Shown: positions 1 to 10,944, numbered from the stretch's first letter. The stretch: DNA of 64,000 nucleotides from Dryocosmus kuriphilus (GCA_038277395.1 CM076197.1:80089951-80153950), one strand, 5' to 3'. Numbers and translations: made by a program. Notes: generated by a model not told the origin, from the sequence alone.

Positions 1-967
1 CGGTATCCAGGCAGAAGACATCCTACTGATTCGACAATAAGAAATTTAACTGAAAGAGCTCGTAATGGACATCTTGTTCGCCAACGCCGATATCATGAAT
101 ACGACGAAAATGATGTACGAGCTTTAACTATTCTAGCATCTGTTCATCTTAATCCACATATTAGTACTCGCCAGATTGAAAGAGAAATAGGTATACCAAG
201 AAATACAACTTCAAGAATTTTAAGAGCTGTAAATTACCACCCCTATCATATTACTCTAACGCAGGCTTTAAGGCCAAATCATATTTTAGCCCGTGTTAAT
301 TTTTGCCAATGGGCTTTGCAGATGATACAAAATGGATTGTTTCTTTCGATACGTACTTTTCTCTGATGAAGCTAAATTCTACAGTGACGGACAGCTCAAT
401 AGACATAATTGTCATTATTGGTCAGAAGAAAATCCCCACTGGTACAGACCTATGGATCATCAACGTCGATGGAGTCTTATGGTATGGTACGGAATAATAA
501 ATGGCTATTTAATTGGACCCTACTTTTTTGACGCAAACGTTGACAGACATACCTACTTAGAGTTGCTAAGAGATTACTTACCTGGACTACTAGAGAACGT
601 TGACTTAGCAACAAGGATAAAAATGTGGCTTCAACAAGATGGTGCTCCGCCACACTTTGCACGCATCGTTCGTGAGTTTTTGAATAACAATTACAATGAT
701 AGGTGGATCGGACGGAGAGGTCCAGTTGAATGGCCCCCTTGCTCACCAGACCTTACATCACCTGATTTTTTTTTGTAGGCATATCTTAAAAATGTTGTTT
801 TTGCTCAACGGGTTACAACGAGAGAAGATCTGATAGAACGAATTCGAACAGCTTGTGCGGCCATTCCGGGAGAAACTTTGCTTAGAACTGCGGGCAATTT
901 TGAAAGACGTTTACGTTTATGTCTTGAAGCCAACGGAGAAAATTTCGAACAGTTACTCCGTGGGTAA
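1..967 (+). pseudogene. Tc1/mariner-like transposase (DDE_3 type), broken
   Basis: This cut-and-paste transposase would have acted on its own TIRs in the nucleus. Frame 1 from base 1 encodes a helix-turn-helix DNA-binding region (RYPGRRHP, then ISTRQIEREIGIPRNTTSRI). The catalytic domain continues in frame 2 from about 332 with FSDEAKF (first D), QQDGAPPHF (second D) and SPDLTSPDFFL (third D). I count 41 residues between the second and third D. The C-terminus (AYLKNVVFAQRVTTREDLIE) follows and stops at TAA 965-967. Two lesions are visible: a single-base frameshift between about 330 and 345, and TAG at 776-778 where the family normally has W. The N-terminus is cut by the window. It is non-functional as read. 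Family assignment is confident; the exact subfamily is not. Confidence 0.85.
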
Positions 968-1470
968 TTGAAACAATAACAGTTATTGTGAGAGGCAAGG
1001 GGACTCACGGTAAACAAACACCCCAAACGTGATAGGCAAGAGGACTCACGGTAAATAAGCAGCCCAAAGGAAACAGAACTTACTACGTCCACGTCGTTGT
1101 TTCCAGGCAACGCTAAAATTAAGGTTCTAAGAGCTTTTTAAACAGTTGCCCTTCATTGGACTTCTCTTCAAAAGACTTTTTTTTACTTTTAACCTTTAAA
1201 TGACCTTGACACTTTTACATTCTATCGACTTGTTAAAAGCATCTTGAAAGTTTGCTATTCACAGAAAACCAATTAATTTTAAAAAAAGAGCATATGACCG
1301 TTTTTAGACACTTTACCTTGATATTTTGACCTTTCTAAGGTCAAAATTAATAGTATCTTTAAATGACTCCCTATGTACTGTACAGTTTTTGTCTGAATCA
1401 TTTTTTTTTATAGATGGAGTATTTTAAGAGATATTTGCATCCATAAATTAAAATGGGACACCGTGTATAT
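1..1470 (+). mobile_element. Tc1/mariner-like DNA transposon, 5' end outside window
   Basis: This is the right-hand part of an IS630/Tc1/mariner-type element. It holds a broken transposase followed by about 500 bp of AT-rich 3' sequence. The likely right terminus is the motif GGGACACCGTGTATAT around 1454-1470, which resembles insect mariner ends of the form ATACACGGTGTCCC. The left TIR and the first transposase residues lie before the window, so neither TSD nor full length can be tested. Confidence 0.7.
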
Positions 1471-2672
1471 TAACAATACAAATAAGATCAGAAGTGATGA
1501 GATATGTTGTCCTCTTTTATTATTGAATTAATGCGATTCTTGTAAATATGAACACGTAAGTTTTCCTATAAGCCATTGCAGATTGCAGGAAATTGAGGCC
1601 AATTGAGGAGTAGATATTTGAGTATAGGAAAAAGGCGCGCTAACACGCAGATCAATGTTAAGCCGGAGGCGGTACCTACGACAGATGGCGGGATTTAATG
1701 GACCTCGAAATGGAATCACGTTAGGACGAGTTGAGCCTTTTGCGAAAGAGACTATAGCTTTGCGGCACGAACTTTAAAAACTTGCTCATGCTCTCCAATT
1801 TGATTGACATGTCGCACCTGTTTTTTTGACTCGGAAGCATGTCAAGTGACAGGTGTTACCTGAGATTAGATCTCATGACACATGAGAGAAACTTTCGGCA
1901 TTTCTCTACTCATTTGTCACAGTTGAGAGCTCAGACTTGTCAGTGAGAAAAATAAATAAATATTTGAATTTATTTTTTAGTTGAGAAGTATTTTCTAGTT
2001 TTTGTAGAAAGCATCTTATATTTATGAGACATTAGTTGACAAGTTGTGGACTGTTTCCTTGACAATTCATGACTTCCCCTGAACAGTGTTTTCCTGAAGA
2101 GTTCAGTAAAATTAAGGAGTTAAAGAGTAGCGATTGGAAAATTCAGTTCCGTCGGTTTTGACTGAAGTTTGATCTTCGTGTAATGGAATAAAGAAAAAAA
2201 ATGTTCCATAGATTTTGATGGGTTTAAACTGTACGGTAACATTGTGATTTTAAGTATCGCGAAATTGGTGCAGCTTTAGAAGAAAAAAAAAAAGTGTACC
2301 GTTGCGAATTTTCCAGTGCAGTCTCAAATTACTTTGGAATTCGAAACGCACGTGCGTGAGGTTGGGAGGCATTCAAAGTTTATAGTAGTAATTTGTATCC
2401 GAAGGATCAGCAGTGGCTCCCACGCCTGGTGCTCCACAGAACGATAGAATAGAGTATAGACGTCCGAAAACGGACCGCGTTTACACGCAGGTTCCCAATT
2501 TAGTCTCTGAGAATTGTCTTCGGGTGAAGACAACTTCCTCATGTCACGCACATCCTAAATTCTAAAACATTATAACTTAAATTTACTCTGAAAGTAAATC
2601 AATAACTACTAGGAATTTATAATGAAAGTACCTACAATTATTATTTTTATAAATTTAAATGTTCTGTTTTTT
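1471..2672. other. Unassigned intergenic sequence
   Basis: No gene is recognised here. A moderately GC-rich stretch at about 2335-2560 has short palindromes (ACGCACGTGCGT near 2344; TCTTC...GAAGA near 2517-2530). The open frames there match nothing I know. The segment 1820-1940 has several copies of TGTCA/TGACA in both orientations, possibly an old MITE. Confidence 0.4.
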
Positions 2673-3900
2673 ACATTCTCATCTCAATGAGACAGTATTA
2701 GTTTTATGTTTAAAATGGATTTCGCGGATTTCATGAAATCTCGACGTTTCATGACCCCCTGAATCTGAAAAAACATGTTTTACGTTGTTGTCTGTCTGTC
2801 GTTGTCGTTGTCGTTGTCGTTGTTGTTATCGTTGTAGTAGTCTGTGAACACGATAACTTTCGAAGGATTAATCAGATTGGATTGCGCTTTGGTGCACTTC
2901 TTTAAGAGGTAAAAAGAAAGGACGATTTCGTTAACCAGCAGTTTTTGACCAACGGTTATGGTTTTATCCATAAAAAGCGGTTTTCACAAAATCAAAAAAT
3001 CCATGTTGCGGCTAAACTATGAGAGATAAAAAAAAAAATGTAAGAAAGTACAATTGTTCATCTCAAAAAAATCTACAAATTTTGTCTTAACCGTTTTTTG
3101 ATAAAATGAACGATTTTTTTTTGTTTTAATTAAGAAAACGCTATTAAAATTTAAAAACTCTGGTTTCACGCCAAAATATTCAAGATAAAAAAAAATGGTA
3201 AAGAACAAAGTTATTAAATTCAAAAAAAATCTATAAATTTTGTTTCAACCATTTTTTGATAAAATCCACGGTTTTTGTTTTAATCGATAAAACGTTATTA
3301 AAAATAAAAAATTTCAAATTTCCCGCCAAACTATGCAAGATACGAAAAAATGATAATAAACAAAGTTGTTCACCTCAAAAATAGCTACAAAATTTGCTCT
3401 CTGTCATTTTTTTGAGCAGACGCGTAGTTTTTGAGTTATTCGTGAAATATGTTATGAATTATAAAGAAAACCACTTTTCAGCAAAACTATGCAAGATATG
3501 AGAAAATATTGACAAGCAGAATTGTTCACCTTGGAAAGAGCTACAAAATTTATTTATAAGACTCATCATTTTACTTTTAAGAATCGAAATCCTGTATTGT
3601 GGAAATTTGAAAAATCACTAAAAAACTTTACCAATCTACAATGTGTTTTAAAAAAAATGTAATTATCGAGCGCGAAGCGCGAGTGTCATGATGAGAATGC
3701 ATTCCTGAAGGGCAATAGAGCTTTAATTAAAATAATTTCTTTTGTAATTTTTAATTTAAAGGTTTATACGATCCATAAACACCGAGCGCGTAGCGTGAGG
3801 TGAATAATCTATCGAGCGCGAAGCGCGAGTGTCAAAAGACGCGCGCCCTAGGCGCGCTCATACTTCGTGCGATGAGAATGTGGCCGCGAAGCGGGCAGAT
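2673..3900 (+). mobile_element. HINE/DINE-1-like repeat, copy 1
   Basis: This is one of four related repeats here (the others at 19373-20501, 21430-22192 and 52354-53568). In order they have: an end starting ACATTCTCATC; about 100 bp later a microsatellite of GTC/GTT triplets (2796-2830) preceded by GTCTGTCTGTC; an AT-rich core of about 750 bp; GC islands containing the palindromic GAGCGCGAAGCGCGAG; and a right end with the inverted motif GATGAGAATG directly before a hairpin (GCCCGC...GCGGGC) ending in AGATTT. Inverted subterminal motifs, an internal microsatellite and a terminal stem-loop are the known layout of Helentron-associated elements. No coding capacity is seen. Class is inferred; membership of a repeat family is seen directly. 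Confidence 0.75.
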
Positions 3901-4944
3901 TTTGTAATACTCTTTTGGTTTCCTTGTAATTTATTGTTTTATCTGCCTTGGAATTAAACATTTTTCAATTTTAAGTGTTTTGACTTAGAAGTACTTCAGT
4001 TGAAATAGCTTACTTTAAAAGTTTTTAATCAGAAATTTGTGAGATTTGATCACCCATATTTTAAATTGTTTTAATTGTTTCCTTATAAATTTAGTTTCTT
4101 CAAGAACAATTCGAAATTATCGTTTCAGTTGTATAATTTTTAAATTATTCAATTTTAAAGGGATGAAATTTGAACTTGGTTATTACTGATCGCTTTGCAG
4201 TTAAAAATTTTATTTTTTTTATTTTATAATTTTATACTCAAACGTACGTATCAATTTGCAAATTCTTTTGTTTTCCTGGCGGAAAATGTAATATTTTTCA
4301 ATCTTCAATCACTCGAAATTAAAAATTGTTTAAGATCAAACATTATAAATTAAGAATAAACAACGCATAATAAACAATGAATAAAAATATAAACATAATA
4401 AAACATTTTCTACCTTCATTATGTTTGAAATTACTCAATTTTAGCTACCCAGAATTTTTTGTATTTTTAAATATTTAATTTTTCAGTTTTTCACTTTACA
4501 CCAGTATTTAAATTTTAAAGGTTTTTGATTTAAAATTTTAACATTAATTGACTAGAATGCTTCAATTGTACAAGCTTCGAATTGTTAAATTCGGTTAATT
4601 AAATTGTTAAACTAATAATTTTTTTGTGTACCAAAGGACTATAGCCCGTTCGCTGATTAAAAATTCAAAAAAAAATAAATACAATTTGAATTTGCTTGAA
4701 TTTTTTCAAAATTACGTACTTAAAATTTTAAGATTATTATTCAATTACGGCTGCTTTGTAATTTTTATTTTTTACGTTACAACTTTTAATAGAAAAATTG
4801 TTCAATTGCAAAGCGTCAGGTTTTGAAAGATTCCAGTTTAAAATTATTAGATCTTATGCGCTTAAAATGATTAATTTAATTTTTCTGTTATGTCCACTTG
4901 GACACGTAGAATTTTATTGTCTATTCTGTTGTCTAATTCTCATG
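3901..4944. other. AT-rich sequence, nothing recognised
   Basis: Homopolymer-rich AT sequence. The short open frames at 4626-5046 are compositional and match no protein I know. Confidence 0.5.
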
Positions 4945-5035
4945 TCTCTTGTTCGAACACCGAAGTTAAGCAGCGCTTGGCTCGGTGATACTCGGATGGT
5001 GGCCGTTGTATTAGATGGGGGGGGGGGGGGGGGGG
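4945..5035 (+). pseudogene. 5S rRNA-like fragment followed by a G run
   Basis: The stretch 4945-5010 resembles the 3' two-thirds of eukaryotic 5S rRNA. It contains ACCGAAGTTAAGCAGCG (internal promoter box A region), CGGTGATACTCGGATGG (box C region) and GGCCG. The 5' third of 5S is not recognisable and the 3' end runs into 19 consecutive G (5017-5035). It could be a degraded 5S pseudogene or the head of a 5S-derived SINE. It lies about 40 bp outside the left end of Merlin copy 1. Confidence 0.55.
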
Positions 5036-5074
5036 TCATCTTTTAAACTGTCTTTACTCTCGAACTAATACAAA

Positions 5075-5349
5075 GGATAAAGTTCCGAATAGCGGATACC
5101 TCCGATTTATTTGAAACTATATAGACTTATGTATTTTGACTCGCTGATTACGAAAATCATAGTGAAAATTGGCGGCGACTAGGCCATTTTCATGGTGAAA
5201 ACCATAAAAAACACCATAAAAACCATGTTTTTTGCGTTTATCTCAGTAAATATACAAAATATATAAAAAAAATCTTTCAAACAAAAGTTGTAGCCAGCAT
5301 AAAAACACATCTTTTATGTTCTATATACTTTTTATCTTAAACCATTATT
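5075..5349 (+). repeat. Left TIR of Merlin copy 1
   Basis: About 275 bp matching 7732-8004 in inverted orientation, with small differences such as GGCGGCGACTAGG against GGCGACTAGG. Landmarks from the end inward: GTTCCGAATAGCGGATACCTC, CTGATTACGAAAATCATAGT, TTTTCATGGTGAAAACCAT, GTTTATCTCAGTAAATA, AACAAAAGTTGTAG. The inner landmarks identify every other Merlin fragment here. Confidence 0.88.
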
Positions 5350-5374
5350 GTTCAAGATAATGAGGATTGCGCTT

Positions 5375-5690
5375 CCGTAACCAGTCAGTGCATGTGTAGC
5401 CCCCCCACCACAACCTTGGAAAAGGGATCGAGCGTGACCGAACACATTTTCGTAACCAGTCAGTGCATACGTAGCCCCTCCCCCCTTTGAAAAGTGGTCG
5501 AGCGTTACTGAACGCATTTCCGTAACCAATCAGTGCATACGTAGCCCCCCCCCCCCCTTGAAAAGTGGTCGAGCGTTACTGAACGCATTTCCGTAACCAG
5601 TCAAGGCATATGTACCCCCCCCCCCCCCCCCTACTCTGGAAAGGAGGCCGAGGGTGGCTGAATGCATAGGAAAAATCACAAAAATACTGC
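5375..5690 (+). repeat. Minisatellite A (~66 bp, poly-C) of Merlin copy 1
   Basis: About four monomers carry CGTAACCAGTCAGTGCATACG, a run of 7-17 C, then GAAAAGTGGTCGAGCG and CTGAACGCATTTC. Run length differs in every monomer. The same monomer appears in Merlin copy 2 (15580-15745) and, inverted, in the derivatives at 26.9 and 41.0 kb, so it is an old part of the family. Confidence 0.85.
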
Positions 5691-5734
5691 AAAATGTTTA
5701 GCGGTACGACTTAAATTGTATGAAAGGTTGTGTA

Positions 5735-6290
5735 GGACCTTAGTTATTTTTTGTGCCCTATCACAGGGGTGCCTTCCCGCCCCCACAACACCTAGGAAAG
5801 GGGGTCGTGTGTGACCTAAGTTATTTATGTGATCTGTTGCAGGGGTGCCTTCCCCCCCCACAACACCTGGGAAAGGTGGTTGTGTGAAACCTTAGTTATT
5901 TTTTGTGCCCTATCACAGGGATGCCTTCCCGCCCCCACAACACCTGGGAAAGGGGGTCGTGTGTGACCTAAGTTATTTATGTGACCTGTTGCAGGGGTGC
6001 CTTCCCGCCCCCACAACACCTGGGAAAGGGGGTCGTGTGTGACCTAAGTTATTTATGTGACCTGTTGCAGGGGTGCCCCCCCCCCCCCCCCCACAACACC
6101 TGGGAAAGGGGGTTGTGTGAAACCTTAGTTATTTTTTGTGCCCTATCACAGGGGTGCCTTCCGGCCCCCACAACACCTGGGAAAGGGGGTTGTGTGAAAC
6201 CTTAGTTATTTTTTGTGCCCTATCACAGGGATGCCTTCCCGCCCCCACAACACCTGGGAAAGGGGGTTGTGTGAGACCTTAGTTATTTTT
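5735..6290 (+). repeat. Minisatellite B (~77 bp, 7 copies) of Merlin copy 1
   Basis: Seven near-identical monomers contain CAGGGGTGCCTTCCCGCCCC, CACAACACCTGGGAAAGGGG and GACCTTAGTTATTT. Two subtypes (GTGCCCTATCACAGG and GTGACCTGTTGCAGG) alternate in part, which suggests dimeric expansion. One monomer of this type also occurs in Merlin copy 2 at about 15543-15580. The translations are repetitive artefacts. Confidence 0.88.
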
Positions 6291-6543
6291 TGTTCGAGCA
6301 ACATTATTTATTACACTTTTTACCGTTTTTCATCTCACATCTGGGCGTGGATTAGCTCCCTACTCTTTATTTTCCCCCTCTCTCTCTCGCACGCTCGATT
6401 GTCTTCATCACACACACACGTCGGTGCTGGAATAATCGAGTCTGAACGTGCCACGGAGCAAGTCCCGCGTGAGTCGCTCTGTCTCTCTCTTAACTCTTGC
6501 TATTTAAATTAAGCTTTTTCGCTGTTATTGGTAAGTTGTTAAA
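6291..6543 (+). other. Leader region of Merlin copy 1 transposase
   Basis: A non-repetitive 250-bp stretch between the minisatellite and the transposase start, with a CT-rich segment (6365-6395) and CTCTGTCTCTCTC near 6477. This is where a promoter and 5' UTR would lie. No convincing TATA or initiator element can be singled out. Confidence 0.4.
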
Positions 6544-7480
6544 ATGAATCAGATTCATAACATCTTCACTTTGAGCTCTATTTTCCAAGATCGCGAAAAA
6601 TCCCTTCAGTGGTTACGCGATATCGAACTCATTCCAAGCACAAGATATTGCATTAAACATAAAAAGAACATGACCCTACACGAATCAGTATTTACCTGTG
6701 GTCAATTTAAATGCCAAAAAAAAGGGCAAATACTCTCATAATGCCACTGTAGCGGAAAATACGTGGTTTGAGCAATCTCACATTTCAGCAGCAGCCTGCA
6801 TGTTAATTACATACAGCTTTGCTGTTAATTTAACCTTTGAACAAACCATTCGCGAAAGCAGTATAATTGAAGGTCAGCAGGTGTCCAGGGAAAGTGTTGC
6901 CGATCGCTTTTCCTTTTGTCGAGAAGTTTGTATGGTTGCTCTTGACCAACAGTTTGAAAATGAAGGTAAAATAGGAGGCGTGGGGGAAATTGTAGAAATA
7001 GATGAGTGTAAAATAGGACGTCGAAAGTACGAAAGAGGACGTGTGGTGGAAGGCTCTTGGATCTTGGGAATGATTCACAGGGGGCATCCTGAGAATTATC
7101 GATTGGAAATTTGCCCTGATAACAAAAGAGATGAAACAACCTTACTCTCTTTGATCCAGAAGCATATAGCAATTGGCACAGAAATCCAAACAGACTGCTG
7201 GAACGGCTACTTAAATCTGAAAGCTCATGGTTATATCCACAAAACTGTGAATCATTCTCAAGAGTTTGTGAATCAGGAAACTGGAGCGCACACACAAAAT
7301 ATAGAATCGTCCTGGCGTTGGATGCGACGCTCCCTATCACGGGGTGGAGTTCACAAAAACAACTTAGCAGACCATCTTTGCGAATTTTTGTGGCGGCGTC
7401 TGGTAAGAAAAATAAACGCAGATCCCTTTTCTCAGTTGATCACTGACATAAAAATTTGCTATCCTGGCAAAGGAAACTAA
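6544..7480 (+). CDS. Merlin transposase (ISXO2/IS1016-like, DD36E), one frameshift
   Basis: This transposase would bind the Merlin TIRs and carry out cut-and-paste transposition. ATG 6544 starts an N-terminal region with a probable zinc-binding cluster (CIKHKK, then CGQFKC). The catalytic core has EIVEIDECKIGRRKY (first D), EICPDNKRDE, TEIQTDCWNGY (second D) and HTQNIESSWRWMRR (E). Exactly 36 residues separate the second D from the E, as in known Merlin. The end is HLCEFLWRRLVRKI and TAA 7478-7480, giving about 311 aa. The only lesion is in the A run 6716-6723: 8 A put 6544-6741 in one frame and 6698-7480 in another; 7 A would join them, as the paralogue at 14382 shows. It may be a real mutation, an assembly homopolymer error or slippage-tolerant expression. 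Confidence 0.9.
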
Positions 7481-7731
7481 TTTTTTACGTTCTTTTTTCG
7501 TTAAACGTTACTTTTTCTTACTTCTTCTTTCTTTTACTTAAGCGTTACTTTTCAAAAAATTAAATTTAAAAAAATGCAAAAAATAAACTAAAATACAAAA
7601 AGCAAAAAAAAAAACATTCACTTTAAATACCAAGCTCCAACCTTCCGTGGTAAAGTGCGTAAGTAGGCAATGCCGAAACTAATGGAGTCTTGTCAAAATG
7701 TACTTGTTGGAACATTATCCTATTTTTCTCG
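7481..7731 (+). other. 3' UTR of Merlin copy 1, conserved tail
   Basis: The stretch 7625-7690 contains CCAACCTTCCGTGGTAAAG, GCGTAAGTAGG and CCGAAACTAATGGAG. This tail recurs after the second transposase (15435-15495) and inverted in the short derivative (26845-26905), linking all three as one family. Confidence 0.7.
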
Positions 7732-8004
7732 GAAAATAATGGTTTAAGAGAAAAAGTATATAAAACATAAAAGATGTATTTTCATGCTGGCTACAACTTT
7801 TGTTTAAAAGGTTTTTATATATTTTGTATATTTACTGAGATAAACATAAAAAAACCATCAATTTTATGGGTTTTTTATGGTTTTCACCATGAAAATAGCC
7901 TAGTCGCCAATTTTCACTATGATTTTCGTAATCAGCGCGTCAAAATACGTAAGTATACGTAGTTTCAAATAAATCAGAGGTATCCGCTATTCGGAACTGC
8001 ACCC
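7732..8004 (-). repeat. Right TIR of Merlin copy 1
   Basis: Inverted partner of 5075-5349. It ends with CGGAACTGCACCC at 8004, and the flanking TATTTGAATG does not match the left flank. Confidence 0.87.
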
Positions 8005-10111
8005 TATTTGAATGTGAAAGTATTCAAAATGAAGTTACAATGTTTTGTAGGGTTTCGTAAATTAGAGAGTTAAAAATTTTTATCAGATATTTCGAGTGTT
8101 TCGACTCATCTGGAAAATTTTCCATTTTGATTTCAGAACACTACAATTTGTAGTAAGAAGGTGAATTTTGATGTTAAATTCGAGTACTTTTACGTCCAGG
8201 AAAGATGCTTAAATTAGTTGGATTTTTCCATCCGTTGGAAACGAGAACTTCCAGACTTTTTATTGAAAATGATGACTCTTAAATTTTTCGACTTTAATGT
8301 TTAAATGCAGAAGCCTTCTTTAAAAACTCTATTGGTTTGATTTTAAATTTCAACTTTCAAACTTCTAATTTTTCCTTAATTTTAACCGCTTTAATTTTAA
8401 ATCTAGTAATTTTAAAGCGAAATTGCAGAGATGCAATTTTTACTTAAAATCGATTTCACATATATATCGAGAGCTGTAGTTTAGAATGATAAATTTTTTA
8501 ACGATTTTTTTGGAGATGGTTGATTAATATTCAAAGAGCGTATAGGCAGATGGAGAAATGCATCCACTAAAATTTGTAGGTCTGAGCAGCTGCATAATTT
8601 GGACTTCTGATGATACTCACATCAGAATCGTAGACTCAGGAAATTGATCGAGATTCTACGTTTGCCACTGAGTCAATTCTCACATTCGAAATTCAGCAGT
8701 GCCACTGTTTGAGAACAGGTGCGTCTGATTGCACAGCAGTGTGTAAAAGGAGAGACAATTTCCTTTGAAATTGCTAGTTCCAAGTCTAATCATACACTGG
8801 ACCGATGCCGTAAATTCGTCGACAGAATCTTTGCAATAAAACCGGACCCTCGCTGAACCGTACCACCAATGCCGACAAACAGAATCTTCGGGAACGAAGC
8901 TACAGAATTAAATCAATTTTAAGGGTCAACTTTAATTCTTTGATTATACTTCGTATTTTTTAAATCACAACTTTCTCAAATTTTCGGGTGCCTGACCTCC
9001 ATTTACTAAAGGGATAGAAAAAAAATAATTATAATTTTTTAGTCTCTTATTGAAGTCTCTTTTTATTTTTATTATGTACCTATACTTTTTCCATTAACAG
9101 AAAGAGGTGAAATAGAAGTCAAGCTTTATTTTGAAGTTAGTAAAGTGGTTAGTTTCAAATTATTCAAAGTACTTTAGTCCCTTTTTTTATTTGGAAAAAA
9201 AAGTAGAGTACTTAAATGAAATTTGTGATTCGAACTCGAAGTCAAGAATAGTAGGAGGGTGTGTAGCGTGGCGTGGGAAAAAAAGTCATGGTTGGTCAAT
9301 ATCTTGTTTACATATGCACTTCGGAGTGAAGTGCACCAACTGAGACTTGAGGAATAAAATAGTCGGTAAACTAGTTGTGAGATATCCCTATCCAACTTTG
9401 GGTTTCTCCTCAGTGATCAAATCAGAGGTTCCTTTGTTTCTCAAGTGTGGGAAATGTTTAAATATATTTGAATTTTTATAATGGGGTTGTTGCATATTTT
9501 CAAATACTTGTTTCTCCTAGTGAAAATAAAAGAGTACTAAAAATAGAACATAATTACATAAGGAAAGTTTTTTCAAATAAGCTTGAATATTTTTTTTTAA
9601 TGTTTAAAAAGTATACTTTTTCAATGTTTTGCGGGAAAATGTGGCATTGCTGATTGTATTCGAAGACGTTTTGTTTAGTTTCTGCGCGGAAAGAAATTTA
9701 GGAAATGTTGTCAAAAATTATTGTGTACTAAATCGTTCAGGTTCATTGTTTATTAGTAGAATGGTATTAGGTAACAAAAAATTGTCCCAAATTAAAAATA
9801 TATAAACAATTTATAAAGTTAAGAACAATTTTTTAAACTATTAAGGTCCACGGGCAGATTAATGGACATAACGAAGAAGTTATAATATTGGAATGAGAGC
9901 ATTATTTCATCAGCATATGATCTTTCATACAAAGTAGTTAATTTCTCGAATTTTTAAACAAAAGTTTCTTAAGCAGTTTATTTAAATATGCGATTTCCAC
10001 CTAAAACTATGGAGTTACCAAATGGAGCCAGACGTGTTTGCTACGGCAGTACTCAGTGACCACTATGGGCACTCTATGGGTGAGCATTATATGAGCCAGT
10101 GGCGAACTGGC
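8005..10111. other. Unassigned, mostly unique AT-rich sequence
   Basis: No gene or clear repeat is recognised. The stretch 8540-8900 is more complex than its surroundings. Short open frames at 9131-9395 on both strands overlap one another and resemble nothing known. Confidence 0.45.
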
Positions 10112-10233
10112 TATCCGATTTAATTATTAATAAAACTTGCTTTAGAAAATAAAAATGACACCAAAATAAACGTATAATTTAATTTCTTTTTTTTATAAAT
10201 ATGAGATATCGCATGAATAGCACGGTACAAAAG
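10112..10233 (+). repeat. Left arm, 122-bp inverted repeat
   Basis: Matches 16640-16761 inverted at almost every base; both contain AATAAAACTTGCTTTAGAAA and ATAAACGTATAATTTAAT. Confidence 0.85.
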
Positions 10234-10639
10234 TGGATACAAAAATGGATAACATAGATTGAGATGCGGGAAACCCCGCCGGCGCCCACCCTATCAGGCG
10301 CCCCCCTAAGGCATGTAGGCACTAGGCAGTAGGTACCCTCTAAGATCATTTTTTTAAACAATGTAAATGTTTTTAATATTAAACTGGAGAAAGCAGAAGG
10401 AATTTACTTAAAATGGTACTCCGTATACATATTGTACTCCATAAGCTATTTAATCATCAACACATAACATATACTGTACATGAATTCCAAATTATACTTC
10501 CAAAGAAAATAAAAGTTTTGTGAGGATTAATTTATTTGTCAGAAATGCGTTACACATATTTTGTCTGGAACATTTTTATCTACAAGTAATAATTTTCGCA
10601 AAAATTAGTGATACATCGATTATCATGGAAAAAAAAACC
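10234..10639. other. Spacer with a GC-rich patch
   Basis: The patch 10263-10335 (CCCCGCCGGCGCCCACCC, then CAGGCGCCCCCC) is strikingly GC-rich in AT-rich DNA and partly palindromic. Its origin is unknown. Confidence 0.4.
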
Positions 10640-10880
10640 CTTCAAAATGAAGGTTTTTTGCGTTTAGATTAGTCAATACACAAAATTTCGCAAAATCTTT
10701 GAAACAAAAGTTGTAGACCTCATCGAGATACACATTTTTTGTTTTAAATATTTTTTCATACACGTGATAGTTTTTGAGAAAATTAGTGATGCATCTGATA
10801 AAATTTAACAAATTTTAGTGCAATAAGCGACAGGCCTTTCTCTACCGTCCGCGCTCCTAGTACTAGCAGACGTGTGTTTC

Positions 10881-10895
10881 ATGCGTGTAATCATT
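10881..10895 (+). repeat. 15-bp target-site duplication, left of LINE
   Basis: ATGCGTGTAATCATT is repeated exactly at 14331-14345, directly after the A tail. This defines the LINE insertion. Confidence 0.92.
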
Positions 10896-10944
10896 CTTTC
10901 ACACGGCAAATTACTGCCATGCTCCATGGTCTTGCGCGTTTTGC

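Larger units (their letters stand above)
5075..8004 (+). mobile_element. Merlin DNA transposon copy 1 (autonomous type)
   Basis: The element has long TIRs, two internal minisatellites on the 5' side, a Merlin (IS1016/ISXO2-like) transposase and a 3' UTR. The ends read GGATAAAGTTCCGAATAGCG on the left and, inverted, GGGTGCAGTTCCGAATAGCG on the right. The same terminal motif (GTTCCGAA plus CGGA/CGAA) recurs at 16393, 26550, 27344, 39542 and 47629. Merlin usually makes an 8-9 bp TSD; none is obvious here. This is the best-preserved Merlin in the window. Confidence 0.88.

Noticed and set aside
5017..5035. Long G/C homopolymers (also 6074-6092, 26950-26965, 41023-41050) as pure sequencing artefacts
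   Set aside because: They occur at equivalent positions of the same minisatellite monomers, so the runs are real features, though exact lengths may be unreliable (the run at 5017 lies outside the array and is less certain).
6825..7340. 171-codon minus-strand frame opposite the Merlin transposase
   Set aside because: Antisense shadow of a well-supported coding region; the same occurs at 14515-14893 and 12823-13164.
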